The translations under genes and the position numbers were made by a program. A DNA stretch of 64,000 nucleotides from Pseudeuparius sepicola (Eukaryota; Arthropoda; Insecta; Coleoptera; Anthribidae). Of this stretch, positions 1 through 9,967 are shown one piece after another. The number at the start of each line of letters is the position of its first letter. Position 1 is the stretch's first letter. The stretch is from NCBI GenBank assembly GCA_963920635.1, contig OY987298.1, positions 66,113,949 through 66,177,948 of the forward strand, given 5' to 3'. The notes under the pieces were generated by a model. That model made no database searches. It saw only the letters and a program-made list of their open reading frames with translations, and was not told the DNA's origin.

Positions 1-189
1 ATCTCAAACGGTTACGAAGATATTGTAAAAAAACCAATTATTCTCCAAAACTTCAACATCACGAAAACGGTAAAGAATTGGATAACAACATATGGGGTTT
101 TTCTTGTTTCAAATGACGTCCCCTATCACTCATTTCCGTTTGGACCATGACTTACGGGACACCCTGTATATATTACAGGCCATATATGA

Positions 190-320
190 AAATAGACCGT
201 ATGTATATGGTCTAGATCGTATCTATACGGCCTAAATGGCTCAGACCGTATGTAAATGACATGGTATTTCATATACGGACTAGACCGTTAACATACGGAC
301 TATCGACATTCAGACTGTAT
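190..320. repeat. Degenerate 20-bp palindromic tandem repeat, block 1
   Basis: Consecutive 20-base units such as 194-213 and 214-233, and 282-301, start AGACCGT/AGATCGT and end ACGGNCT/TGGTCT, so each unit is itself a near-palindrome. Units sit head to tail with decayed copies between them. A second block is at about 645-810. The function is unknown. Confidence 0.55.
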
Positions 321-644
321 GCGTTTTCACCCAACGCTGTATGTGCATTGCCCTTCTTTTTTATATAAGCCCATTAAAGAAGAATATGCCTTCATTTTTG
401 TACTTATTTTGCAGAAAAAATCTAGGGTACCTGGTACCTATATACTCTATATTAAATAATTACCTTTTCTCCTTCAAAATACTATGTACCAGACCAGCAA
501 GAAGTAGATAATATCCTTCTTTGATGGGCCTATATAAAAAAGGAAGGGTAATTCAGAAATGGCAGACGTTTAAACCGCCCGGAAAACATTGCACATACAC
601 TCTGTCTTTGTTTAAATCTCTCTGTGATATATGATTCAGTTGCA

Positions 645-815
645 GATAGATCGTATATGAATGGACTAGTTCTTTTGCAAACCGACTACATAGACCGTTT
701 GTTGAAGGACAAGCTTCTTATACATATGGACTAATATCTGGCTGTCCGTTTACATATGGACTAGTCCTTCTGTATAGGGCCTGTTTTACATATACGGTCT
801 GTAACACCATTGCGA
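645..815. repeat. Degenerate 20-bp palindromic tandem repeat, block 2
   Basis: More decayed copies of the 190-320 unit, for example 647-666, plus several ATATGGACT and ATACGGTCT ends about 20-30 bases apart. The two blocks are separated by about 325 bases without the motif. Confidence 0.45.
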
Positions 816-920
816 CTTTTTTCTATAGAACTAGTATAGCATTCGTTCAAGTACTACGGACAACCCTAGAAAACCGTAGTAATCAGTAGCCTTCAGCGTG
901 TTTTTTTATAAAGGCATGTG

Positions 921-1028
921 AACGCATCTGCCTCGACCTCGATTCGAACCAAGCTAGGTCAATCGAACGCAGAAAAACCTGCCGTCTAAATGGTTCGGCG
1001 AAGCTACGAACATCGCCACCGCGGCCCC
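921..1028 (-). repeat. tRNA-derived SINE-like fragment
   Basis: Read on the minus strand, the segment begins GGCCGCGGTGGCG, resembling the head of tRNA-derived SINEs with a box-A-like TGGC. It carries GGTTCGAATCG (rc of 940-950), one base from the pol III box B consensus. The A-to-B spacing of about 60 bases is longer than in a simple tRNA. No 3' A-rich tail is evident and no cloverleaf was verified, so this is a SINE-like call, not a tRNA gene. Confidence 0.4.
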
Positions 1029-1107
1029 AAATGCTGTATATCTTTTCAAATTAGACCCACTACCCACTTTATATGATATTTAATTAAAACTCGATGTTTT
1101 AGTTCAG

Positions 1108-1246
1108 AAGGAAGTGCCTCAGGAAGAAGTCATCGAGGAGGTCGAAAAGCCGAAGAAAAAGAAAGGCGGTAAACAGGGTAAGAAAGGAGGCAAGAAAGGA
1201 AAAAGAGGGAAGTCTCCGACTCCGTCATCACCGGGCACAGAATCAG
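1108..1246 (+). CDS. DNAH10: Dynein heavy chain exon a (lysine-rich N-terminus)
   Basis: Open frame after an acceptor ending in TTCAG (TTTTAG at 1102 is an alternative) and before the donor CAG|GTAGGT. It encodes an acidic start (EEVIEEVEKP) followed by a lysine/glycine-rich basic stretch and SPTPSSPGTE. It ends in phase 1 and joins exon b in frame. Such low-complexity charged N-termini vary between dynein orthologs, so the evidence is splice phase and position rather than homology. Confidence 0.6.
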
Positions 1247-1363
1247 GTAGGTTAAATAGGTACATGAGAAAGCAATTTGACTGGACTTCTGAAAAAAGTG
1301 CTGTGGCTCCTGCATATGTTACTGAGTGCGTAACAAAAAGCTGAGATTGATTTTGGCTTGCAG

Positions 1364-1552
1364 AAGGTGGTGTAAGTGAAGTAGAAGATAAACCTGAAGA
1401 GGGTGAGGAAAAACTCGATGAAGGGCAAATAGGGGAGACGACGGTACAAGTGAAGGAGGAAGCGAACGTGGAATCGGTCGCTGCTACGGAGACAGGCACT
1501 TCCGCCCTGCCATCGGCGGAAGTTACGGACGTGGAGGCGTCAGATGTAGATG
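1364..1552 (+). CDS. DNAH10: Dynein heavy chain exon b (acidic N-terminal region)
   Basis: The acceptor GCTTGCAG and donor ATG|GTTAGT bound a frame open for 63 codons. It is rich in Glu, Val, Ala and Thr (GGVSEVEDKPEEGEEKLDEG at the start) and enters and leaves in phase 1. It is probably disordered. No family domain is recognised. Confidence 0.6.
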
Positions 1553-1593
1553 GTTAGTGTTACTGTGTGAATTTCAATGATTTACAGGGTGTT

Positions 1594-1647
1594 CCACTTA
1601 AAGGTTCTCGTTGTTGCCGATATATCGGACCGGGAACGTTTAAGTGG
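1594..1647. repeat. Small hairpin in a 144-base intron
   Basis: CCACTTAAA at 1594 pairs with TTTAAGTGG ending at 1647, around a CCGATATATCGG palindrome. The left flank reads CAGGGTGTTCCACTT, like the ends of larger foldback elements here, so this may be a tiny remnant of one. Confidence 0.45.
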
Positions 1648-1696
1648 CTCACTTTGCGAATGGCTGGTACAAAAAATAGTTTTTATTTTCATTTAG

Positions 1697-1777
1697 ACAA
1701 AAGTCCACGTGACAAAAAGAAGAAGAAGAAAGGCAAAAAAGAAAAGGGCAAGGGAAAGAAGAAAAAAGAGAAAGAAG
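1697..1777 (+). CDS. DNAH10: Dynein heavy chain exon c (poly-lysine)
   Basis: The acceptor TTCATTTAG and donor AAG|GTAATT bound 27 codons, almost all Lys, Gly and Glu after DKSPRD. Phase 1 on both sides matches its neighbours. Together with exons a and b it forms a highly charged N-terminal extension ahead of the conserved tail. Confidence 0.55.
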
Positions 1778-1830
1778 GTAATTTTACCAATTTAGTATTT
1801 ATTTACTGATACGATTTCCTTTTATTTTAG

Positions 1831-1886
1831 AGGAGATAAGGATGGACGAAGAAGAAGTCGAGGAGAATGAAATTATTTACGTGCCA
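1831..1886 (+). CDS. DNAH10: Dynein heavy chain exon d
   Basis: A short exon between TTTTATTTTAG and CCA|GTAAGC encodes EIRMDEEEVEENEIIYVP. It enters in phase 1, leaves in phase 0, and ends with the hydrophobic IIYVP that leads into the conserved tail in the next exon. Confidence 0.6.
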
Positions 1887-1944
1887 GTAAGCAATGGTTA
1901 ATATTTCGCCAACAAAAATCTCTAGCAATTTTTCCGTGTTCTAG

Positions 1945-2175
1945 AAAATTATTCAAAAATTGGTTACCGACTACACTTTGAACTGTGGATTTGATTATGC
2001 CAAAGAAGGCATCGACAATTACGATAAGCGTTTTTTCTATTTATACCGCAAAACAGAAATCGGATTGCCTTTTTTCGAAACTATGGAAGACGCCATTGCT
2101 GAGATGCCATCGTACTTCTTGCTAGGTATTATCAAAGGAAACTTTCTTCAGTCTTTGACGTACACCTCAAAAAAT
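1945..2175 (+). CDS. DNAH10: Dynein heavy chain exon e (start of conserved tail)
   Basis: Exactly 77 codons between GTGTTCTAG and AAT|GTAAGT, phase 0 on both sides. The product, from KIIQKLVTDY to SLTYTSKN with PFFETMEDAIAEMPSYFLLG in the middle, looks like the conserved extreme N-terminus of axonemal heavy chains. The next exon continues naturally with LLLPLLKGSF. Confidence 0.75.
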
Positions 2176-2708
2176 GTAAGTCCAAAATGAGTTAACTATT
2201 TCAACATATATTTACAATATATAATGAAAAATACCATTTACAATTCCTAACATATTTGCCCACGATACACGTGTGTATGTGTATAGTGATATTTGCCTAA
2301 ATCTGGTCTTCCGAATTTGTTATACCTACATATAAAAAAACTAACCACAGGTGGAAAAAAATATCCTGAAATTAAGAAAAAAAAATGTTTTAGACTTCGG
2401 CAAATAAAAATGTTTTACCGTTTTCCCCCCACTGTGTGGTTACAGAGTGTCCCAAAAATAGGGCATCCCTTTTACCATAGAATTAATCTAGATGCAAAAA
2501 TGTTTTTTTTTAATAAGGAATCAGATTTCTTGATGCCTGACGTCAATCGGTTGGGTAATTCTAATGAAAAAAAAAAACTAACAGAATCAACTGTGTCATC
2601 AATCAACAATAACACGCCCTATCACAAGAGAAAGTCTTCGTAAACAGCAGGCTGATAAATATGGGCGACGAAAAAAGTTTGAAATATAAATTCTAGGTCT
2701 AGAGCCTG
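2176..2708 (+). other. Intron segment, no gene
   Basis: AT-rich intron between exons e and f. A terminus-like TACAGAGTGTCCC occurs near 2442-2455. Nothing else is recognised before the foldback element at 2709. Confidence 0.5.
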
Positions 2709-3616
2709 TACAGGGTGGTCCAAACTCGACGCCCCAGGCCTACAGCGGGAACACGAAAACTCAAAATAAAATTTCCAAAAGGGGTTCTTAAATGGGACAT
2801 ACTAAGGTCCAATTTTCACCGAAAATGAGCATTTTTGATGTTTGGAAAAATGGCCGCTGTGACGTCATCGATATTATTTTCCCAGAAACATACCAGTTTT
2901 TCTCTATATATTGAAAGTCCTTATCATTCTCAACAACGTTTGTAGGGAAAGATTTTTTGTATCTTTTATCGTTCAAAATATACAGGGTCAAATATGTAAA
3001 AACATGGAATTTTTTCTAATCATTTTTCGAAATCTAGATAGCTCTGGAAACAATTGATAGTCAGAAATTATTTAAGAGTATGCTAGGGTGAATTGCGCAC
3101 CCTTAAATTTATTCAACTGGAATATTTTTAATTTTTTTTTGTAACAAACAATACCTAATACCAGTACCTAAGTAACAAGCACAATTCAGAAATTTAAAAA
3201 ATATTCCAGTTGAATAAATTTAAGGGTGCGCAAGGCACCCTAACATACTCTTAAATAATTTCTGACTATCAATTGTTTCCATAGCTATCTAGATTTCGAA
3301 AAATGATTAGAAAAAATTCCATGTTTTTTTACATATTTGACCCTGTATATTTTGAACGATAAAAGATACAGAAAATCTTTCCCTACAAAAGTTGTTGAGA
3401 ATGATGAGGAATTTCAATATATAGAGAAAAACTGGTATGTTTCTGGAAAAATAATATCGATGACTTCACAGCGGCCATTTTCCCAAACATCAAAAAGCTA
3501 ATTTTCGGTCAAAATTTGACCTTAGTATGTCCCATTTAAGTAACCCTTTTGAAATTTTATTTTGAGTTGTCGTGTTCCCGCTGTAGGCCTGGGGCGTCGA
3601 GTTTGGATCACCCGTA
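2709..3616. mobile_element. Foldback element A (arms ~420 bp)
   Basis: The left arm (2709-3132) is the reverse complement of the right arm (3194-3616), leaving a loop of only about 60 bases. The ends read TACAGGGTGG and CACCCGTA. No ORF of note. The arms contain an internal TATACAGGGTCAAATATG, itself an element-like terminus, so A may be a nested or doubled unit. It lies in the intron between exons e and f. Confidence 0.85.
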
Positions 3617-4284
3617 CAGGGTGTCCCATTTTGGGTGTTTTTGGGTGTTTTTCTCAAAAATCTTTATTATTATTAAAGCTAGAGAGTTGCGGTTTTCACG
3701 TCACTGTACTACTTTTTTGAGAGAAATTTGGTGGACCAATCAGATTTTAGATAAGTTTTATAGTTTCCGCGCATTGGCGCAGGACTGAAATTTTCGATTT
3801 TTTGGAAACCTCTGTCCTGGCTACAACTTATATATATCGACAAATTTAATCGACTATTTTTATAGATTTTTTGGCGTAGAATCGAATGGAATAATTAGTT
3901 TTTTGGTAGCGTTAATAGTTTTTGAGATATGAACCAAAGTTATATTTTTTTTAAATTGAAACCATAGTTCATATCTCAAAAACTATTAACACTACCAAAA
4001 AACTAATTATTCCATTCGATTCTACGCCAAAAAATCTATAAAAATAGTTGATTAAATTTGTCGATATATATAAGTTGTAGCCAAGAGAGAGGTTTCCAAA
4101 AAATCGAAAATTTCAGTCCTGCGCCAATGCGCGGAAACTAAAACTTATCTAAAATCTGATTGGTCCACCAAATTTCTCTCAAAAAAGTAGTACAGTGACG
4201 TGAAAACCGCAACCCTCTAGCTTTAATAATAACCGAGATTTTTGAGAAAAACACCCAAAAACACCCAAAATGGGACAACCTGTA
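3615..4284. mobile_element. Foldback element B (arms ~320 bp), abutting element A
   Basis: The left arm from TACAGGGTGTCCC at 3615 is matched in inverse orientation by the right arm ending ACAACCTGTA at 4284. The loop is about 30 bases (3936-3966). It shares the bases GTACAGGG with the end of element A and stops 57 bases before exon f. Confidence 0.85.
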
Positions 4285-4341
4285 CATACATACAAAGGGA
4301 ATCTCGTTCATATTTGCTTTGTTATTATTTGATCGTTCCAG

Positions 4342-4682
4342 CTGCTGCTTCCACTGTTGAAGGGCTCGTTCATAGAGCCGTCGGTCAAGTGGAAGCAAGA
4401 TGCGACGACCGCTTCAGCTTCTAGGCGTTCGGACGCGGACCGGTCAATGCGCAGCAGCAGCAGCAGCATCCAGCGACCCTCCGACTACCGACGCATCTCG
4501 ATGAGCGCCTTGAAGGCGAAGAACAGAATGCTGTCGCTAGGGGCGGCACCGACGGCGGCGGCCACCGAGGGTGACGGATCGCCCAGCCTGCTGGACGTCG
4601 TACAGTCGGACGAGGTGTCCAACACACCTGTCAAGGACGAGCTGGTGCTCGAGGTGACGGCGCTCTCTGCTAATCTGGAGTG
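4342..4682 (+). CDS. DNAH10: Dynein heavy chain exon f (GC-rich tail exon)
   Basis: The acceptor CGTTCCAG and donor GAGTG|GTGAGT bound 113 codons plus two bases. It starts LLLPLLKGSFIEPSVKWK and ends VTALSANLEW. A serine run (SSSSS) and Ala/Thr-rich linkers suggest a flexible insertion in the tail. GC is visibly far higher (CGG, GCG, CTG codons) than in the other exons except the one at 32960. Phase 0 in, phase 2 out. Confidence 0.75.
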
Positions 4683-4729
4683 GTGAGTCTGCGCCTTATA
4701 CCTATAGCTGAATTAATAACAATAACACT

Positions 4730-5440
4730 CTATTAAAGACCTGTGCATAATGCTGTTTCAAGCGATCGCCACTGGCGCCACATGACGTAAAAATCAACAG
4801 GGTGGTTCAATGTTGAAAACACCATTATTACAGAATCAGAATAAGTTGTTATTGTTACCTGTGTGGGTTTACTCTGTTTACCTGTGGTCATACCTATGTA
4901 CCTATTATGGATACTAATTGCTTAGTTTTTTTTTTATCAAGAAGTTAGGCACCCTTCTAAAGTAATAGCGACAAACACGCGTAATATTGTGCGTAATAGC
5001 ACCTTTTTAAGTTTTTATGATAACCAAAAGAACTAAACGAAACTAAACAATATTCTAATACATATACCTATGTTTTGTTTTTCATTTGTATTCTACAAAA
5101 TTATTGTTTAAAAAATATTGCTCAGGCAGTCATGAAATTTTAAGATCAATAAAATATTAAATTTTTGGAATAAGATAAGAAAAATCGCCTTTCCATACCT
5201 ACTAAATATTACAATATCTAACTACCTTAAATTAAAATATTCCTTCAAAATCCAATTAACATTTTTGCCTGTTCCGCAATCATCATTTCGGTATGTATGA
5301 TTTGTTTTGTGTTTATAAATGAATGATTTAAAATATTTGAGTACAGACCTACATTATCCCTTCATTAAATTCTAAATACGGCCCTGTCTTCTAACAGGCG
5401 CGGTCTCCTACCAAAATAAAAACTAATATTATGTAACCTA
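4730..5440 (+). other. Intron segment, no gene
   Basis: Start of the 6.3-kb intron between exons f and g. AT-rich single-copy-looking DNA; I see no ORF, repeat or RNA gene. Confidence 0.5.
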
Positions 5441-6306
5441 TACAGTGTCCACGGATTGAGTTCACATAAGGTATAAATAACAAAAAAAATTCTAGTTGAA
5501 ATTTCAGCTTCTGGGGATCAGCCCTGCTTGGTTTGCAACTAATTTGTGACATAATTTTACTTTCGAAAAATCGCCTTGGAAATTATGAAGAAACTAATTT
5601 TCCACATCAGTAAAGTGTCATTTTTGTAGATTTTACGGCAAAATTTTATTAAGGAAACTGGTTCAGAATCAAAAACTGAGTAGGTTTGCGAAATTTCGAA
5701 AGTCTAGGCCTAGGTACCTTGATTTTTTGGGATTTTTCCCACTTTTTTAGAAAAGTGCATGTTGTGTAGTTTTCACATCAAAATGTTATTAAGAAAATTT
5801 GTTCACAATGAAAAACTGGATATGTGTGAAAAATTCCAACAACCTAGGTCTAGTTTGATTTTTGTGCAGAAATTATTTTAGCAGAAGTCGTCCTAGGCTT
5901 TTCAAATTTTTCACACCTATCCAGTTTTTCATTGTCAACAAGTTTTCTTAATAACATTTTGATGTGAAAACTACACAAAATGCACTTTTTAAAAAAAAGT
6001 GGAAAATGCCAAAAAATCTAAGTAGGCCTAGACTTTCGAAATTTCACAAACCTACTCATTTTTTCATTCTAAACAAGTTTCCTAAATAACATTTTGCCGT
6101 CAAACCTACAAAAAGGGCACTTTACTGAGGTGGAAAATTAGTTTCTTCATAATTTCCAAGGCATAAGCACGTGATTTATCGAAAGTAAAATTATGTCACA
6201 AATTAGTTTCAAACCAAGCAGGGCTGATCCCCAGAAGCTCAAATTTCAACTCCAAAATTTGTTGTTATTTACACCTTATATAAACTCAATCCGTATATAC
6301 ACTGTA
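5441..6306. mobile_element. Foldback element C (arms ~410 bp)
   Basis: TACAGTGTCCACGGATTGAG at the left end is matched by CTCAATCCGTATATACACTGTA at the right. The arms meet near 5850-5893, with several small mismatches and indels. A related single end is at 12741, so this family has at least two members here. No coding sequence. Confidence 0.85.
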
Positions 6307-6670
6307 TATAACCAACGCACATGCAAATAATTTGTTTACATAATTTTTATTTAAAATATTTTTTTTATTTTTGTTATTTTTGTGAGGAATATATTTTTTT
6401 GTGATTTTGCTTTATTGAAGTTCTATTGTTAGAGTAGGTATCTAAAACCGCCTAAAGGATAACATACCCAGGTATGCCCCCCCCCCCTTCGCAAATGGAT
6501 ATGACCGCGCCTGTCTTCTAAACACAGAACATGGCGACCACCGGCTGCAAAACATCAAAGGCGCCGTCGTCGAGTTTATATTCTCCCCTTCCTTGTTCTC
6601 TGGTATTGCTTTCGGCAAAGTATTAGTAGTGGGATTGAAACTCCACCATGGCACCCCTTGCCTCTCAGGC
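6307..6670 (+). other. Intron segment, no gene
   Basis: A T-rich stretch, then a run of C at about 6477-6487. A frame open for 70 codons on the minus strand (6442-6654) matches nothing I recognise and I do not call it a gene. Confidence 0.4.
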
Positions 6671-6683
6671 CAGGTGTTTAAGT

Positions 6684-6740
6684 TATAGCATAGAAGAATC
6701 TACTAGTCGTAGTAGATTCTTCTATGGTTATAGGGGCCAA
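6684..6740. repeat. Near-perfect hairpin
   Basis: CATAGAAGAATCTACTA (6689-6705) is followed after GTCG by its reverse complement, and imperfect pairing extends outward through TTATAG. It lies about 90 bases from the truncated end of the mariner-like remnant and may be a small foldback insertion. Confidence 0.6.
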
Positions 6741-6824
6741 GCACTATAACAGTAGCCGAACATAAGAAAAATAAGCGAAAGTTCCGCCTTATCTACTAGG
6801 TTGAAGTTTGAGAACAAAAGCCTT

Positions 6825-7910
6825 TGGGTTTCGTTCTTCAACTGTGGTATTGTTGTTGGGTTATTAGCGTATACGCGTGATTAAAAAAAAAACAAAGAAA
6901 GAAATCGCAAGGCGTTAAATCGCACGACCTTGCGGGCCAGTTCTGATCTCCATTACGTGAGATGACAGTCATCACACGACCGGGAAACTTTCCTTGCAAC
7001 AACTGAATTGCTTCGCGTGTAGTGTGACATGTCGCACCATCCTGTTGATACCACGTAGCTTTCCGTATATATACCATTTAATCGAAGTCATAAAAACTCA
7101 GTGAGCATGTTACGATAGCATTTGCTGTTCACAGTAACAGCATTTTCTGCCTCGTCCTCAAATATGTATGGTCCAATTACTCCACCGCTGCCCAAATTTC
7201 ACACCAAACAGTGACTCTTAATGGATGCATTTTCTTCTCGTGAATAACTCTAGGATTTTCCTCACCCCAAATCCGGCAATTTTGTTTATTAACGAAGCCG
7301 TTAAGATGAAAATGTGTCTCATCGGTGAACATAATATTCTTCGAAAAATCGACATTCATTTGTGTTTTTTGCAATACCCAAGGAGAAAATGTACGGCGTG
7401 TCGCATGGTCCAGTGGCTTCAATTCTTGCGTCAGTTGAATCTTATAAGCATGGAAATGAAGATCTTTTATGAGAATTCGATGGGTAGTGCTCTTTGTAAT
7501 GTGCAATTGTTGTGAACGATGACGGATAGATTGATGTTCTCGGATTCTCGCCAACACTTTCACGCACTGCGGAAATGTTTTGAACAGAGCGACTAGTACG
7601 GAGACGCACTTGTGGTTTCACGTCCACGACAGAACCATTTTGCTCAAATTTGTTAAGTAGTCTTTGAACGGCCGTGTGATTTGGCGCATTGTCTCGACCA
7701 AAAATGCCACGCAATTTTCGAACTGTTTCCGCAAAACATTCTCCATATTTGTAGTGTGTTTTAACAATAATAATTCGTTGTTCGACCATATATCGTTCAA
7801 TGGCTACTAATCGCAAACAGTTTACATTATTCTTATCATTTGTTTCTTGGCCTACTGCGAATAAAATAAAAATGGCGCCATTCAAAATGTGCGTTCCTAT
7901 TGGGACACCC
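6825..7910 (-). pseudogene. Mariner-like transposase pseudogene, 3'-truncated
   Basis: Read on the minus strand from about 7885, it has the helix-turn-helix region typical of insect mariner-like transposases (HTAVQRLLNKFEQNGSVVD). The DDE/D core follows: MFTDETHFHLNGFVNKQN (first Asp), WYQQDGATCHT (second) and SCDLTPCDFFL (third). The reading is spread over at least four frames: breaks occur near 7450-7560, near 7080-7180 around a stop, and in an A-run near 6889-6898. The 5' end has GGTGTCCCAATAGG inside an ACACCC terminus at about 7905. No matching opposite terminus is found, and the C-terminus is lost near 6825. Confidence 0.8.
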
Positions 7911-7934
7911 TTTATATCTCACAGGAAAAATAAG

Positions 7935-8235
7935 ATAAGTATATTATAAATTTGTTCAGCTTCGAAATATCTTAGACCGAAAAACAGTTATGGAAGTTTA
8001 TAACGCATTAGTTGAATCTATACTGAGGCATTGCATTACAATGCAATGATTGCATTGTAATATGGGGAGCACTTTATAACGATTCTTTGAAGATTCTCTC
8101 TGACTGCAAAACGCAGTTTTAAAAATTATTTACTCCCTTAGCCCTCTTTATTCCACTGCACAGTTACCTCGAATTAAATGTTTTAAACATAAGAAACTTA
8201 TAGGTGTATACAAAAATGCCTCAACTTCATGCCAA
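7935..8235 (+). pseudogene. LINE reverse transcriptase C-terminal fragment
   Basis: Plus-strand frames read as the region after the RT core in jockey/CR1-like LINEs (EVYNALVESILRHC, then VIWGALYNDSLKILSDC). A short inverted duplication at 8029-8064 breaks the frame between the two parts, and the frame is broken again beyond 8120. It is a decayed fragment lacking both element ends. Confidence 0.5.
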
Positions 8236-8264
8236 AAATTCTAAATGTTTGTCCTCAGATTGAT

Positions 8265-8955
8265 CACAGTTATTATTATTATTATTAAGTTTATTCACTC
8301 ATTAGAACAAAATTACATATTAAAGAAATACATCTTTGTAGAATAAACTTCAAATCCTCTGAAGCATTGCTTGTCTGAGGAAAGTGTAAATATACATTAT
8401 GTACATATTGTTTATTAAGTAATTAAAAATTAATAACAAATAATCTAATAAATGAAAATGATAATGAAGATGAAAAGGTAGAGATAGAAATGAAAATTGT
8501 GTTTCTATTAACCAATATTTAATTAATTTTTTATATGTTCTAAAAGATTTAATTTGTTTAATTTCCTTTGGTAATATGTCATATAAATACGGTATGAGAT
8601 ACTTATAATTTTTTTGACCAATTGATTTTTTAACTTTTCCTTTTACACTAGTTATGGATTTAAATCTAGTGCCATGTTGATGTGTATTATAATTTATTGT
8701 ATGTTTATTTTGATAAATAAACATTAATATATTATAACAATATAACTGTCTAATGTTTAGTTTTTTAACTTCTTTGTATAATAACTCGGTTGTATATCTA
8801 TATTCTTTACTATATAAAATTTTAAAAATTAACTTTTGTAATATTTCAAGTTTTCTTAAATAACATTGGTTTACTCCTCCCCATCCAAGTATTCCGTAAT
8901 TTATTTGAGATTGTACTAAAGCATAATAAATCATGTTACCAAGCAAGAGCAATCG
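8265..8955 (-). mobile_element. 5'-truncated LINE, 3' end with (TAA)n tail
   Basis: A 200-codon open frame on the minus strand (8350-8952) reads like the C-terminal region of a non-LTR retrotransposon polyprotein (ALVQSQINYGILGWGGVNQC, then LRKLEILQKLIFKILY). Downstream on that strand the element ends in a TAA/AAT repeat at about 8268-8286, the usual 3' tail of several LINE clades. The RT core and endonuclease are absent, so this is a dead-on-arrival 5' truncation. The frame is still intact, suggesting fairly recent insertion. Confidence 0.75.
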
Positions 8956-9225
8956 TGATTGAACTACTTGCTATTCCTCTTCACCATATCTCAGCTCCAC
9001 AAAGATTCGTTACTTATTATGCTCCAAAGCACAAAATATATAGGTTAGTAGGTTAAAGAAAAGCGGCGTCAATACGTTTGTCTCGCAACACCGGTGACAG
9101 GAGACAGGACGGTTAGAGCGCCACCTTATCGGGTTGGATGAACCTTGGTAGGAATTCTGAGGGGGTAAGGGACAAAGGGAGAGGAACGGGAAGTTTGAAC
9201 AGGGGCTTCTTACTACTGAAATATT
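8956..9225 (+). other. Intron segment, no gene
   Basis: Ordinary intron DNA between the LINE fragment and a small hairpin. Nothing recognised. Confidence 0.4.
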
Positions 9226-9316
9226 AAATTTTAATTATTGCTTTATTTAAAAAAAGAACCCATAATGATTCCGCCACATTATGTGTTCCTTTTTAGAAAT
9301 AAAATAATTAAAATGG
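9226..9316. repeat. Small hairpin MITE-like repeat
   Basis: ATTTTAATTATTGCTTTATTT at the left pairs with AAATAAAATAATTAAAAT at the right, and the pairing continues inward to CATAATG/CATTATG with a loop of about 10 bases. Confidence 0.6.
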
Positions 9317-9967
9317 ACTATATAAAGCATTCTCATTCTTAAACATTTCTTAAAGAAATACATCCCAACAGTACAATGTTTTCCTGCGATGTTTTACTCT
9401 ATTTTCATTTTTGACGAAACTATGACCCTATATAGAGGCACAACTTTGGAATCAAATTGAAGCTGATTCAATTCTCTACAAATTTTCTAAATGACTTTTC
9501 TAGGACCACTAGTTTAGCAAGTATACGTGTCTTTAAAAATGACTCTAATGATAAATTTTCCCTTTTTGAAGAACGCTTCCTTAAGGTACATTTTTTCGAA
9601 AAAAAAAAAACTGAAACAAGTGACAGAATTTCGAAGTATTTCGAGCACAGGGTTTTCAGAGTTGCAAACTTTGGTATAAAATACTCTTGGAGGTCCTATA
9701 ATATATAATATAAAAAAATCGTAGATACATGCGCGTTTGCGATGTTTGCCTTTTTTTGGGTCGATATTGACTGCCTATAGGGCATTGTATGTCAGATAAA
9801 TTGGCATCGACCCTGCTTTGACCTTAAGCTTTTTCCCCTTCATTCCAAATTTTTGAGCCATAATACATAAAAGTCAAATGATAACCAATACTACACACCC
9901 TGTAGGTACTACCGTTGATTGAGTCCATGGATGGTACTACGTAAAGCCAAGCCACATAGACAGGAAA
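9317..9967 (+). other. Intron segment, no confirmed gene
   Basis: Contains an 83-codon open frame (9457-9708, +) with no recognisable motif, and ACACCCTGTAGG at 9894, another element-type terminus. I do not call a gene. Confidence 0.4.

Larger units (their letters stand above)
1..920. other. Upstream/intronic DNA with transposon end and palindromic repeats
   Basis: No coding exon is recognised here. Positions about 150-172 carry the ACACCCTGTATA-type end seen on many foldback elements in this window, probably the right end of an element starting before base 1. Degenerate 20-bp palindromes lie at about 190-320 and 645-810. The initiator exon of the dynein gene should lie here or further upstream, but I could not identify it. 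Confidence 0.5.

Noticed and set aside
921..1028. tRNA gene on the minus strand (box B-like GGTTCGAATCG)
   Set aside because: The segment between the possible A and B boxes is too long and no acceptor stem is apparent. A SINE-like relic fits better.
1119..1499. Open frame of 126 codons on the minus strand over exons a and b
   Set aside because: It is the complement of the lysine/glutamate-rich coding and shows only Ser/Phe/Pro-rich low complexity; it is a shadow.
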